64,000 nucleotides of DNA from Erythrocercus mccallii (GCA_013397435.1 VZRG01001318.1:142649-206648), one strand, 5' to 3'; counted from the stretch's first letter, positions 1-14,300 are shown. Notes: a model not told the origin generated them from the sequence alone. Numbers and translations: made by a program.

Positions 1-3000
1 AACCAGGGAAGAAAAAAAACCAAGGTAAAATGGTAAATGATGCAACAAAACTAAAAGAAGAAAAAAGCTGGACACAGGGAAACGTGTCCCCATATTTTTA
101 CAGGATGGAAGAGAATTAGGGAACTGTACAAGTTAGATATGGGACGTGCCCACTGTCTAAAATCCAGGTCAACCCTTTCACCCTGAATGGTTTTGCAGTT
201 TGCACTCTGGAAGCTTTTATCTGAGCTTCATCCATGTTTTGTACATTTCTGTCCTCACATACCCAACACCTGGAGAGGCAATTCTAGGGCAGAGCTGGGG
301 AATGCCATCACAAGAAACTTGCCATTTTTGGTTTTTATATGACTGAACTGCTGATAATCTGAAACACATTTTTATTGCAGCACAGTGAAACCTAGTGACA
401 GATGGTAATAATCACTTAAATCTCCTTTATGCAACCAGCTTTTACATTCATTGAATAAATCATTAAATCTACAATATATTTCTCTGTGTGTTGTGCACTT
501 CAGAAGCACTGCAGGGCATTTTTTTTGTGAAAAAGCTCATGTTCACCTACCTATCATTACCAGTAGATATAATGGGTAAAGTCTTAGTCCTTACAAAGTC
601 AATGACAAAACTCCACTTCCTCTTCAGTGAGGACCAAGGTTTCACCTAAAAAACTACCTAGCACAGATAATCTTTAATTAAAGTATACATTCAAATGTTT
701 CAAACTCTGAAAAGATGCAGCTCATTAATAATCATTGTGACTACAGCTGTAAAAAGGACCAACAGATGTGTGACAACACAGCAGAGGCATCTTGGCATGA
801 CAAACCTTCTTGCAATCCTTGTACTCATCTCCACAGCACAGGGCAGGCTGTCTCTATTTGTCCAGTCCAGACATAGGAATCAGCCAACTGTAAGTTGCTC
901 TAACTAGAGAGAATAATTTTCTTTAATTTTCAGGGGACAATACTGGGGCTCATGAAGGCAGTTCTGGAGAAGCCATAGGACAAACAGCTTTTTTGACTCC
1001 CTCTTTGCTAGGCCACAGGATGTTTAATATTCATATACTCCTAGAAGTGGACATTTACAGCCCTTTGTCTCTGGCAAGACTGTCATAGACTGAGGCAACC
1101 TCCTCCTTCCTTTACATACAATAAAAACAAGATAAGAGAAATAGGTTAAAGAACTAAAAGGTATCTAATCAAGATATTACTGTAATTAATGTTTTCCATA
1201 TCCTCCTCTCAGTCCCTACACAATTTCCTGGAGTTTAGGGAAAGCACCATCATGTCCAAGATCCTGTGCACACCTTCCAAGGCTAAGCTTCCTCCTCCTT
1301 CTGGAGGTACAATGAGGTGCTTCCCTGAGGGTGACTGGAGAGTGTTTGAGCTCTGCTAGGTTGTTATGGGCAGTAAGTATGGGAAGTTTGTCCAGCAGGT
1401 CCAGCCCAGTGTCCATATGTGTGTTTGTTTCAGACATAAAATGAAGAACAGGTTTTGGGAGACAAACCCCTGTTGGGGCCACCCTGCAGAGCAAGGCTCA
1501 CAAGCTCTCCCTCATTCAGGATCTCACAGCAAGGTTGTTCCCCGGCACTGGGAAGGGACCTCTCCCAGGTAAAGGTCAGGCACCTTGAGTGATACCTCTT
1601 AAACAAAGGAATTTACAGACTTCTTACTTGTTCTCTAAATGCTAATTATTGGGAATATTTACAGCTGGCTCTAAGCAAGCATAGCAGGCAAATGGCATTG
1701 CAAGCTCTGTGTTAGAGTTTGCACTGCAAAGAAGCAACGAGCAGATTGGCAAAGCTTCTCCTAAGTGATTTTGAAATGGAACAACATTGATGCCTCATGC
1801 ATTATGCAAAAGTGGATGGATTGATCAGTGGGTCACACAATTCCAAAGACCCATTATACAGCTTCCTTTAAATAATTAAACACAGGAAAATGTACTATTC
1901 CTGCAAAGCTAACTAGGAGCATCTCACTGCTCAGAAGATTCACTGCCTACTTGTGTTGCTAGAGAAATCTAAGCAGGTTCTCAGTGACTTGGGGCATTGC
2001 CCTCAGTTTCATGGTACTATTGTGTTCCTTCAAACACTTTCTCATATCACATGGACAAGCACTGCTTTCCCAGTGCCTTGACTTGTTCAGTGGGGGCTGT
2101 TTGCTCTCTCAAGGATTTGGCAGCAATACATTTCTTACTGTGAGCAGGCAGTGCAACTGATTTGTTTTTCTAGGCATTTCCCAAAGGTTTGGGGTTATTT
2201 CTGTCCTTTATTTCTTGGCAATGGCATTGCACATCCAAAAACTTCAAGCACTTGACAACAGAGAAAATATTTTGGCTTGACATATTTTTTTTTAACCAGA
2301 ACTACCCATCAAGCCATGAGGAGTTAAGTTCAGACAGTGTCCTTTTCATATCAGGCTTGCTAAAAGGTCCAAGCATTGCCAAGTTTTAAGAAGGTTATTC
2401 GCTAGCCCAAAGAATTCAATTATTTAAAGCTTTAAAGACAGAGCTATTTACCAGCAGCTTTCTGATGCCAGCAGGTTTAGGGAAGCCTGAACACATGGAA
2501 GAGTGACCCTGCTTGTCACTTCAACATCATTTTTATGAAGGCACAAAAATAAATTGCACATTCTGTAGCTTTCTAAAAGATATTTAGACTTAAAAGGTAC
2601 TGTAATTTTTAATGAAAATTCCTTCAGATATACCCAATACACTTAAAAAGAACAGTGAATCAACCGCTTTCACTTACCAACAGGACCTTTAACAACTTCA
2701 AAGGGCAATGGGAAAAAAAGTCAAATGGGTACAATCTCACATCCAAAGTGACTAATCTGACCTCTGTTAGCTAACAAGATTTGGAAGGATTTAAAAGATT
2801 TTCTGTATTTTTCTCTTTATATGTCAATGTTGAGAAGAGCTCACTTCTATACTTTCCTTTTATTCCTCAATCAACTTTTTGAATGCATTGTATATCAAAG
2901 TATTTCACTTTCTCATCACCCCCTAATCAGATCACTATCTTATTACCTGATACAGAAATAAAATACCTGGAGAAATCAATAGTCAGAGAAAAGGGTGAGG

Positions 3001-4165
3001 CAGGGATCAGCCCTAGATAAATGTTTGTCTTATTCCTACAATTGCATGAGATCATCTTCAAGCAATGAATCTGGAGAATCAAAAAATGGATTCATAAAGG
3101 AAAAAGGATTTGATTTCACTTGGCCAAGAAAGTTGAATTAATCACTTCAATAACAACAACTGGCTGGTTTGCAATATCTTATTACCATTTTGAATTTCAG
3201 AGAAAAAAGACCAGATAAATTGTTTCAATGCTTTTGAATAACATCCTCACTATTTTTCACCTGGCTCTATGGAATAAGATATTTAAATCACAGCTACACG
3301 TTTAGGTTTTTTTAGCAGATCACATGCTAAGATATATGTGGCTGGAGGTGACGTAGGTCCCCTTCTTCTGTGGGGATTTTAAACAGTTTAATAACCTGCA
3401 AGTAAACCATTTCCTATGGTTGGGGAGTGTGCAAAGGGCATTTCTAAGGTCTTGCCCTCCCGTCAGCATCTACTCTCTTGTAGAATGATGGATGAGCTTA
3501 AATACTTTGGACATGTCCACTTTCCATCAAATAGGGCTTAAATCAAGCCCTAGGTTCAAAACCTATGGGGCAAGGTGTTAGGCTCTCACACACACACTCC
3601 GTGTGGCTGTAATCCCGTTTCCTTAAGGACACACCAAAGACCAAACTTAGACTGACATTGCATGCATAACACCTGTGCACCTCAGCCACTGGAGACCATG
3701 GAGAATTGCTGGGGATTTTCTGTAGCACTGTTGAAACAGTTTTCCTCAAACACAGCAATACTGGAAACATTTTCATTACTAACCCAGGGCAATCTGTTGT
3801 TAAAACATGCTGCTACAAGGACACAACTTCCCGAGGGATTGAATTCAACTGCAGCGGCAACACCAGTGAGAGAGCAAGCTGAATATTATCTCACAAGTTG
3901 CTTCACTTTCATCATTTTCAAGATGCTCTTTTAATCTAATATTGGAGTCTTTTCTTAAGGATAAATCTCATTTTAACAGAAGAAAAACCAATACAAACCC
4001 ATCTCCCTGCCTTGCACCATTGCCTCACGTGTGGCAGCAAAACAGAGCAGCCACAGGCCATGACTGTGTTATATTTTTTATGGAAAAATTCCACAGTGAA
4101 CTCAAGGTTCACAGCACCGAATCAATATCTCCTCCTTTTCTTTTTAAAAATTTTGCCAGACATTT
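1..4165. other. Intergenic sequence, no gene recognised
   Basis: AT-leaning single-copy-looking sequence. The open frames stay at or below about 90 codons and resemble no family I know. It holds the small hairpins at 3533-3565 and a short CA run at about 3588-3597. Confidence 0.7.
3533..3565. repeat. Adjacent small hairpins
   Basis: AGGGCTT/AAGCCCT (3533-3551, loop AAATC) is directly followed by TAGGTT/AACCTA (3551-3565, loop CAA). All arm positions pair. The arms are short, so chance is a fair explanation. A GGTTCAAAACC box here loosely recalls a tRNA T-arm, but no tRNA cloverleaf forms. Confidence 0.75.
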
Positions 4166-4845
4166 TGTCCTAGTTTCAGCTGGAAGAGAGTGACGTTTCT
4201 TCCACATATCAAGCACAGCACTGTGTTTTGTATTTAGCACGAGAAACCAGAACACCCATGTTTTAGTTTGCTGCTGAGCAGCACTCAAGGGCTTTTCTCC
4301 TGACCCCACCCCAGCAGCGAGGAGCTCCCAGAGCTCCCACTCACCCACAGGTGTCCCATGGGGGGAGGCACAGCAGAGTCACCAGTGGCACTGTCCCTGC
4401 CAGCAGCCAGCGTTTGTCACCTCTGGTGCAGCCACCAGCACAGCGCCCGCGGAGCCCTCGTTGGGCTGATGTCACAGAGGGGCTGGTTCCATGTGCTGGC
4501 CACAGGGAGGGTCCTGGTGGCCCCAGGGAGGGGCAGCACAGACCCATGGAACCATAGGATGGTTTGGGTTGGAAGGGAGCCCATGGATGTCACACAGCGT
4601 CACGGCCAGCATCCAGGCAGGGGGAAAACTGACTGGGATTGGCCAGCAGCTGAGTTAGGCATCCCTTGTTTTCTATGTTCTGATTCTTTTGTCATTCCTA
4701 TCATTATTTCCCTTCTTGGTTTGGTCCTATTAATCTATATCCCAAGCCATCAATTTTAAGGTGTTTTTTCCCAGTCCCACTGAGGGCAGGGGGAGTGGGT
4801 GAGAGGCTCTGAGAGTTTAGCTGTTTGTTGGGTTAAACCACGAGG
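4166..4845 (+). mobile_element. Degenerate solo LTR of an avian endogenous retrovirus, interrupted by other sequence
   Basis: The left part (4166 to about 4335) opens TGTCCTAGTTTCAGCTGG and continues through GCACTGTGTTTTG. The right part (about 4640-4845) has the T-rich R/U5-like segment, with GTCCTATTAATCT where a family polyadenylation region would be, a CCCAGTCCCACTG...GGGGGAGTGGGTGAGAGGC stretch, and a GGTTAAACCACGA terminus. From memory this order matches a common avian LTR family, probably ERVL-like, with TG...CA ends; here the final CA is lost. There is no second LTR and no gag, pol or env sequence nearby, so it is a solo LTR. About 300 bp in the middle (about 4336-4640) does not look like the family and includes a CR1 tail. 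I could not identify a target-site duplication. The family name would need a repeat-library search. Confidence 0.72.
4545..4620 (-). mobile_element. CR1 LINE 3'-end fragment (antisense)
   Basis: The plus strand reads CCATAGGATGGTTTGGGTTG followed by GAAGGGA. This is the reverse complement of the highly recognisable 3' end of avian CR1 elements. Only the terminal 75 bp or so is evident, as expected from 5'-truncated CR1 copies. It lies inside the span of the degenerate LTR at 4166-4845, so it either inserted into the LTR or came in with the non-LTR filler. Confidence 0.8.
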
Positions 4846-7800
4846 GGTTTGCACAGGTAATTACACCATCCATTGCTCTAGGCATTTTGCGCCATAATCT
4901 GTGTGTGTTCTCATGGTTCAGGAGGAGAAGAAGGGACAGGGCACCCCCACTGTGTCACAGCAGGATCAGAGTAGAATTAAATTTGCCAGTCATCCTCTTG
5001 CTTTCTTCTGTGCTATGAAGCATGTGCTCATCCCCTCCATGCAAAAAGCAACCCTTCCTGCATGGAAATCAATTTGATTGTATGACTTTAAAGGTCTGTG
5101 CTGGAGGACTTAAACTTTTCACAGGGTTTTACTACTACATAAGCATGAGCCAAGTCAAAATTTCCTTCTCTTTCCCTCCTAATTAACTCTTTCCATGCAG
5201 CGTCAGTATTTGCCTGTTTACAGATGTGCCCATTTCCAGCTGAAGAAACTTCAGCTCGAGGTGGCTCATGCTGCCAAAGGCTCAGTACATGACAGTAATA
5301 ACTCTGACATATTTGAAAGTTTGTGTTCCTTTCCTTCCTCTGATATGAAATGTATTTAGAAAATTGTTAATTATAGCAAAAAAACCCAAAACAAAAACAA
5401 CCCAAGACTTAACAATAAAATCTTGAAATGGAAACAAAACGTTAAGCAATGAAGCAATTGCTTCATCACTATTTTCAGTTTAAGAACAACAACAAAGCCT
5501 TCAGGTTGCGTGGGTTTTATCCTGTTTACAGAAAACACATTTTCCAGGATGCCAGCAGTTTTCCCGGAACCTGACAATGGTGTTTTTCATCCCCTCTGGA
5601 ACACCACTTCTTCTGTATGTTATGGTGCATAAAGTGCATTTATGATCTAAACACAAGTGGAATGTCCTGAGGAAAGGCATCCAAAATGTTTTTCTACAAG
5701 AATCACACGGCTGTGGAATACACAGGCTAAATCACAATGAAATGACTGATTAACAAGTTAGCCACCAGCTTTACAAAGAAAATAAAAACCCAATGTAAAT
5801 TCCAGCAGTCTTTTACAAGCTGTAATCAATTATGTGTTATCAAATTCTAGTTCCTTTCTGGAAATTCAATGTTATAGTGCCCATGATCATGCATTTCATG
5901 TCATTCACCTTCTAAAAAAGCTGGTCCTTTTGTAAGGTTATTGTTTCCTGCCCTGTGATCTCAGCCCCTCTGCTCTCAAACTGCAGATCCCATGTGTTGT
6001 TTCAATACGGCAACACACAGGGAGAAGATGAAGTCACTTCACAGATCACGTTTGGTATTTTAACATTGGATGAAAACTCGGCATTGGAAACTCCATCTCA
6101 GAGGGGGTGGAGTCCGAGGTGTGGACAACTTCACATCAAGTTTTTGAGCTAACTCTAATACAAAATATAACTGGACTTCTCTTTTGATGTCAGGAAGAAG
6201 TGATATGAAAATCTGAGGTAACAGAAGCCTGTCAGGCAAATGAAAGGTGGGGAGTTCAAGCCCATTAACCTCATTGGTTCATGGGAAAAATTTGGGTAAA
6301 ACAAGACAATTAGCAAATTGTGAGTAGTCAGCTTTAGACATTACTGTAGGTAGTCATATCCCTAACTGGTTCACAGCCTAAAAACCCAAGTTTTCAACCA
6401 GCTATTCCTATACTACCTAATCCATCACAATTGTTATTTGCATTTCCAGTGACTGAAGCAAGACCATGATTCAGTTTGACCACTGTAGTGTTTGTCATCA
6501 GACAACCATCCAATGACACCAAATACCTGACTTAAGAGAAAAAGTTATTTCTTACATGTTTAAATAAAGAAAAATCCCCACCAGAGAACAAGAGGACAAT
6601 GAAAACATGGGACACTTGAATGATTACTGACATATAAAGAAAAATTAAATCAAGGAGGCATTAGTTATAGGAGGCTTGATTCTCATATTCCACTGGTAAA
6701 GGATATTTCATGTTTTAAGCTGAAGGAATTTTTTTTTTTGTCTGAATAGGGAGTTTCCAGGCATATTACAGATTGAAGAAGCGTGTGCAGTAGGGTGCTC
6801 CTTAGAATTTAGGGACAGTGTGGCATGTCCAGTAATCACCAAAATGAACCTGTTTTATTTCCTGCTGCAAACTGGCCTCCCAGGTAAACAGATCAGCTTT
6901 CTCTGCAAGACTCCTTGACAACACTTAAAGGTCATGTAGTGCTGAAGTCTGTGCAGCCCAGGCCTAATTATGATTTTGAGATGCTTTGTTCAGCTGTTTC
7001 AAGAGCTCATATTGGAGGGAAAACTCCATCTTGCTGGTAGGGACACGTTATAGCCAAGGAGAAAAAATAGAATTGTGGGAACAGTGCCAGGAGAGGAGAT
7101 TGGTGCTTGTACAGCTCTGGCCTAAGAATGTGAAGCAGCTTCTCTCACCTCTCCATCCATAATGTTGAAATGAGTGCTACCAGAATTAAAGGGATGTTGT
7201 GAGGCCAAATCCACACTAATTCTAAAGCATTTAGAGGACTTCAGCTGGAAAGCATGACAGAAATGAAACACTTTTTTTTATTTTTCTCACTCACTCCAAG
7301 AAATATCTAAGAGGAAAGACAGTATTTTATATGACTTACAAAATTATCAGAAGCCTGGCTAGTTTCCCATTCAGGTCAAAGGAGTTTTCCTCTGGCTGCC
7401 ATGTAAGCAAGATTTGGAGAAAAATGCTCATAACAATTCCTCACAAACAACATCCCTAAAAAATCTCACAAATAGATGGCTGCTATTTGCCTTGGCTTTC
7501 ACCCATCTCTCACCATGAAGAAAAGAAGAGGAAGAAGATGATGAACCTGTCCAGACATAAATGTTTGCATACTAATTTACACTGAGAGCAAGAACCATTG
7601 GTAATTTTATGGAGTGAATTTTGTGGGCTCCTCAAAAAGACAAGACTCTGCAGGCCCATCTCTGCCTACAAAGGACTCCTCAGCTCCAAAGAGATGAACA
7701 CTTCAAATCACTTCTCTCTACAGTATCTCCAACCACCATATTTCCACCCCTCGGTTTTTAATTGTTTCAACTCCCTTTAGCTGATTTCAAAAGTCTGGTG

Positions 7801-10800
7801 AACTAAAGGACATGTTTACATTTCAGATGCAAGCTTATTTCCCAAACATTATTCTGCCAGCACTGGAAACAGAAGTCTGGCTTTCTGGAAAGAGGCCAAA
7901 CTCTCATCACTTGAACTCCATTCACAAAGTGCTAGAGGAAGTTCAGCCACTGCATATATTTGCTTTGAATAACGTAGTTGCTGTTTCAGCTGGGAGAGAT
8001 TGTACATGATTTGTGTTTCTATCAAACTAACGTATTCTGCATTGTCCTGAGCAGATACCACTGCCCTGGCACACACATTGTTCTGCTGCATTATCCAGAG
8101 TGTTTGTGCCTGAAGAAATATTTGTGCCTCCTACTTTAGCTAATGGTAAAAACACTCCTAGCTGTTATAATGGTATTAATTATTCCCTCTTCACTTCCAT
8201 CACTCACTCACCGGCATGACAAAGCAGCATCCCAGAATGGAACACATTTTGCCTCTGCAAAATGGGATCCGTGCAGGTCCTCCAAGCACCTCCTGGCATA
8301 AAAACATCAGGAGAGCTGGCATGGATCACACCAAAAGCCCACCTAGCTCGGTTCCCTGCCCAGTCAGTGGGGAAAGGTGACAGAGAGCCCTCAGGAACAC
8401 CAGCCAGGAGAGCACTCCCAGCAGAGCAGGCAGCTGAGTTCAGGCAGCTCTTGGAGCCAAGGCTGGAGAGGGAGGTGGCTGGGTTGGGAAATTCACGTGC
8501 TGCAGGTTTGGGGCCCCAGCCCAGCAGAGAGGCAGTACTGGGGTGGTGCTGAGTGCTCCCTGTCCCAGAAGGCAGCACAGGCACTGGGGTGCTGCCCCAG
8601 CAGCCACAGGCAGCACTGCAGGGCTGGATGAGCCCTGGGAGAAGCAGAGCCTTCCCCTCCTGGGGGAGGACACACAGAGGCAGCCCTCCACAGAAATTGT
8701 GGGAATGATGAGGATCAGCTCCAGCTCATGAAACCCAAAGGCTCACAGCCACTTTTACCTCCTCTCCTTTCATCTCCCTCTGCCTTGCTTGGATGTAACT
8801 GCATCACTCAGTGTTGCTCACACAATAGTTTTGTTTAATGACTACAGCTCAAAAAAACCTTTTGCTAATAGCCATCAACTTAGAAAACCTAATTTTTACT
8901 TCAATAAGAGCTAAGAAATACAAGAATGTTTCCATTGTTAAGGAAAACATCCTCTGAAACAAAACCAAAATATCTTATAAAAAATGTTTTAAGATTTCTG
9001 ACCTACATTCTGGTTTTATTATACTTAGCTATAAACTGAGTCTGCCTGTGAATTTTTCTACTTTAATGATTCATGACTACAGAATGTGTCCTGAATGCAG
9101 AGGACAGAAAAGCGTTAGTGATGAAAAGAAAAATACACATAACATTTTTCAGTGTCTTAAGTTTTAATCACTAGGAAACAAAAAATAAATGAGCTATGGG
9201 CATTGTATAATTGCAATAAATTTTGAGAAATGGGTAGTGTCCAGAGAAACCCAATTAAATTTAATAATTTTGTGCATCAGAGACTGAGAGAATGGGGGAG
9301 GGGGATAAATCTAACAAGTTACTGAATATAAAGTTTTCAACCGCAGAAAACAATGTTTAAATTAATATGACACATGGTGGTGCTTCTGGCTGCCTTTCTA
9401 ATTGATTCATCTTGTTAAATCAAGAGGAACTTGTGCACAATAAGCAGAATGCTGAGAGGCTCTCCCCTACACACAGATAAGAGTTACACACTTGCACAGA
9501 GTGGCTTATTCATAAAAGAACAGTCTCTTTTTTAATTTAATGGGGCTTCTGTGCTCATGGGCTTCCTAGTTTAAGGTCCAGTTTAAGAGCAAGCAAAGAC
9601 CAAGGAATCCCAGTACTCTCCAAAACCCAGCCACCAAAAATTTAACCACAATTTGCCTCACATGCATTACTTTTCCTCCAAATGAATTGTGGAGCAAATG
9701 CTCATGATGCAATAAAAGAGGGAAGCCAGGCACTTTCCTCTATTTGCTGATTAATTCTTATATACATTATAGTAAGTATTGATCTCACAAAAAGAGTGGC
9801 CAATGTTAATGCATTATCCAGGCCAAGGAATGCTTGAAATACCCATTGCCAAATATGAAGCATTTGATTTCAGTAAGTTGCACATCAGAGCACTGATTCT
9901 CAAATAAATTCTGAACTGCAAACCCAACACAGAGAACATAAGAGGAGCCCAGATGTATAAAACAATATAGAGATAAAAAAGGAACTTCTGACCTTGGTTC
10001 TACAAAGTCTGTCTTTGGTATTAAAATGAATGAGCCCAACTGGTCAATTCTTTTAGCTGGTCTCCAATCTCTTCAAAGTTTAATTTTTTATTATTATTTT
10101 TAAAAGCTAATTTCTATCTTTTGGAATTTTAAAGACCATAAACAAAAGCAGAGTGCAACAATTCAGAGGTGTCAAGAACACATCTAGAACATGACTCAGA
10201 GACAAACTGTCCTATTTAACTCAGCAAGGTGTCCAAAGATGATAAATGATATGTCAGCACCTATGATCAATTCATTGCTTGTGCAGCAAAGGGAAGGAAA
10301 CTCAGCTATCATGAGACCAGAACTGACAATCAGGAAACCTTGTCAAGTTTTATCATTCTGCCTGCCCCATTTACTGATTCCAGCAACAGAGATTGGCACT
10401 GAACCCAAAGTGGAAGATCACTTGCTGTAACATTATTTGGGAACATAACACTGACATTTAACTTTACCCTGGGCAAGCTCAGGAGCTTGGCAGAGCTCAA
10501 GGATATGGCAGGAAGAGAACAGGCACAGAAGAGAAGCTCGTTTGTGGGCACAGAAGAAATGGGATTTGGAACACTTGTAGTTCCAGCAGGTGTTACCCCT
10601 CATTTCAACAACTGTGGCAGAAATTCTTCATGTAGGGGAATAAACTTGGAAAAAGATTGTATATTAAAAAGCTTGTATAATTTCACTTAATTAAAACTAA
10701 GGTTTTTGAAAGACTGTAGGGTTTTCTTCAGGTGTTGGAGGGTCCAGAACAGAGAAGAAGGCTGTCTTGTCAGTTTAGGACACTAACAATGGGAAGGAGA

Positions 10801-11248
10801 GAAAAGAGAAACCAATTTCTTCATGGTAAAACATGGATTAGGATTTTTCTCAGCTCAAGTTAAAGACATTAACTACTCTTTCTTTACTTTTTGGTCTGTG
10901 TTAATGATTTGGCAATAGTAGGACCAACTTCAGTTTCAAAAGCACAAAAGGGGAATTTCCCCATTTTCAGCAAGTTCTCCACTTCCTGTTGTTCAGTGCT
11001 GGATTCTCATTGTGAAAGTTACAGTATCTTAACCATTTTTCACTTCACCTTTTATTTTACAGCTCTTGTTATGTGTTAAGGAAAATGTTCCTTTCACTGA
11101 AGTGGCAGCAATACCAGCACCTCCTGAAACTTCAAGATAAGAATTCTCACCTGACTACTCACAACAAATGAGATGTGCCTTGCAGGATTCACCCATTTTA
11201 CTTCAGGAAGAGAAAACGTGTGCACTGGGAGACAGAAATGAGAAATGC
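4846..11248. other. Intergenic sequence, no gene recognised
   Basis: No coding exon, RNA gene or clear repeat was identified. A GC-rich patch at about 8260-8700 opens overlapping frames on both strands (126 codons minus, 96 plus), but it is CpG-poor and the frames look compositional. Confidence 0.65.
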
Positions 11249-11322
11249 CAAGTGACCTTGGGCAAGGCACTTCACTTCTTTGTTTCTTCTTGCTGCAATT
11301 TTCCCTGCTACCTTTGGTGTGT
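11249..11322 (-). mobile_element. MIR- or L3-type ancient repeat fragment
   Basis: AAGTGACCTTGGGCAAGGCA, CTTCACTTCTTTGTTTCTTC and a later TTTTCCCTGCTACCT match the antisense MIR sequence (or the sense 3' end of the related L3 LINE, which shares this motif): GTGACCTTGGGCAAGTCACT, then CTCT-TGCCTCAGTTTC, then a weaker tail. By eye the two families cannot be separated here. Confidence 0.62.
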
Positions 11323-14300
11323 CTTTCCCAATTAAAGACATGTGAAACAGGAGTGCTCTTCACTTTTCAGCATATCTCACCAAAAAGTGCTGGCTTTATT
11401 CAGCTACAGTAGTAATAACTAATAACCATGACAACAATTTACAAGTGATGCCCTGCATTTGTAATGTTCTGGCTAAGAAGAGTTTCAATTACTTATTAAA
11501 GCCCATGTGTAAGTTCTCCTCAACAATGGGAAACTGCTCTTACCTCTTGTCAGCTTTAATGGAACTTAAAAGCTTAGATTTTCACCCTGACTGTTTCTCC
11601 TGGAAGCCTGTTGCAGAAGTTCACTGCTCCACTGGTCTGAGAAAAACTCTTCTAATTACAAACCCAAATGCACTCTTGGACAACTCTCACCCTTCACTCT
11701 TAGGCCAGCAAGGTCTTCTCCTCTAGTGTTCCTGTGCTTCACTTAGAAACAAATCACAGCTCTTCCAGGCCTGTATTTGAATAAGTGAAAGAGGCCAAGC
11801 TCTCCTCTGAGTTACATGTTAAGCCTCCACGAGGACCTCTGCTTGGAGCTCTAAGCTCTAACCCATCTCCCATGACATCATTATAACCCAGTTCTGGACT
11901 TAAGCGCCTATTGAAGCAGGTTAAAAACCTTTCAGCATGCTATGGACAGAGCGGGAGGGTGGCCAACCTCAGGTCTCCACTCACTTCTTCCCAAAATAAA
12001 TTCAAAGGAACTGTGTCCTTGCTCCTGAAATCCATGGTTCAGCACTGTCCTTGCCTGTCAGTACTCAGCACCCACCCTACAAGGGAGTAGACAGAACAAA
12101 ATCCCCTTTCAGGATATGCTCTCCTCCCTCCAGCTTGGGATTGTCTATTTAACTAGGTCTAAGTTACAGAATTTGGTGGTACTACTGGCATAAAAAAAGC
12201 CCAAAGAGCCAAGAAACAAACTAGAGCTTAGAAGCAAATACTGCAACATGCTATATATTTGTAGTAGGAATGATGACTTTCAAATGTCCATTTGCAGGAA
12301 ATGTATAATAAGATCTTTTCTTTCTCTGTCCTTTCTATTGACAGCATATCACTTTCAAACATCATAATTTTGCTGGGTGAAAATGTATGCCCTCTTTAAT
12401 AGAGATAAGTCATTTGCCATACATAAGCCTTGCTAATTTAGGATTAATGTTGCTGAAGTAATTAAAGTGACCTTAGGCAAAACTCTGTAGGGCCAACTTC
12501 AGTCCAGTGGTATTAACAGCTGGCTTGGCTTTAGCCTTACAGCTTCAGAGGTCTCCAAAACCTACTTTATGTTAAAGGTCTTCTCCTAAATCTTCCAAAG
12601 ACAAATGAATGTCAGTCAGTAGTTTGAACAGTTAACTGAAAAGCATAATAATTCAGACAAGTCTCACCGAGAGCCCAATGTATTTGGAAATATTTTCACA
12701 GGACTCTGAGCTGGCAGATGGGTTTGCGTCTAAATTTTGGTGAAACTTAAATTAGTATGGGCTAAACTGTTCAAAGATGGGAGTGAAATTACTTGATGTG
12801 TGGAGGTGCACATAATTGTCACATAGCTTGATAGGTGGATATTGCTGGTAACATCAGGGTGAATTGTTTGCCATGACTATTTTTCATATTTTCCTGCTAA
12901 GTAATTTTTTTAATCTTTACTACAGCATCACATAAGAGATCACAGATCAAGATTCTAATTTTTTTAGGCTCTGCAAAGGCATCAGTGTGAGTCCCTGTCT
13001 CATATAATCTTGAATTTAAACTTGATAAGAACGGGGTATCTTTTAGAATAAAAGATGTTGAACAAGCAGGCATTCCAAAAACTCCAGTAGGTCAGAAACT
13101 GCTACTGCAAACCTGTTCAACACAGATCAGGGTCTTATATATGAGGGTGTTAGGGGGTTTTTAATTTACAATGGAAAACATCCAGAGTCAGCAGGTATCT
13201 TGGTGTTCTTTTCTCCTTGAAAAGCTTTGTTAGACATTCTTATGATCTGCCCAATGCAAAATGAGTTTTTAAAAAATGTACATATGTAGAATTGATTATT
13301 TTGCAAATAAAGTGATGAAGGTTGGGAGATTTTATTCCCCCCTTTTGCTTCTCTGCTTTATGATTTTTAAGGAGTCTGAAGCCAAACTTCAACATACAAC
13401 ATTGTCTGGTGAGTACTGGCTCATCTTTCACAAGAGGAACACACTGACAACAAAATAACTTCTCTTGACAGAAATAGGTGTGCAACAGATCCCTGGAAAT
13501 CATACTGCAAATACATCTCTAAGAATCCTTCAGACTTCTTACACTAGAGATATGCTTAAAATCCCAAAAGTAATGTGTATTGTCAGCAAACAGGCTAAAC
13601 TGCTGCTTCATGGGTAATGCAGGTAAAATACCCTTAAAATGACTCTACCTGCAGCAGAAAAAGCAGCAATTTTTTATGCCTTATGTCACACCACATCAAA
13701 ACAGGTCAGGTGATGCATTTTGTGGGGTCATTTTGCATCTGACCCTACAAAATCCCATGTCAAATGATGGATAAGGCGATTTCTCAGGAAGTAGTATGCT
13801 CCAGGTAAGCCAGGATTAAAGTGAAGGGCCATCTTCCACAAGGTAAGAAATACATGACAGGACGAGATACCTTCATCACACCTCAGTCAAGCATGCCACT
13901 ATTTTGAAAAATGGTAAAAAAATGATACAAAATAACAGAAGCAATCAGAAGAGTCATCAAAACAGAAAATGCCTGTCCTCCTTCCTCAGCTTGACTCAAC
14001 AACCTCAAACCAAAGAACATTTTGTCTAAACATTACTAAATCACTGCAGATGTTGATGGCCTAGTAGATGAGTTTGTGTTGAACAGGCTGTTCCAGATCT
14101 ACAGCTACCATCTACAGTGATTCAGTAAATCACTGTGGATTGTTGTTGTGTTCCCCTTACACTAAAGAGGAACTCTGCAATAGGAATAGTACAAAGTTTG
14201 TAGAAATGTGGTCCATTTTCATTAGACAAATAGAGTTTGCAGAAAACACACAAGTTTCAGGCTACAAGCCCTTGTCAACGGTTCAGACTTCTGCCCAACT

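Noticed and set aside
3509..3518. GGACATGTCC, a perfect p53 half-site palindrome.
   Set aside because: No second half-site lies within 13 bp, and single half-sites are common by chance.
3550..3570. tRNA B-box-like GGTTCAAAACC.
   Set aside because: No matching A-box, acceptor stem or cloverleaf can be drawn around it; it is part of a small hairpin.
7984..8010. TTTCAGCTGGGAGAGATTGT, resembling the start of the LTR at 4166.
   Set aside because: The similarity stops after about 20 bases and no other LTR segment follows.
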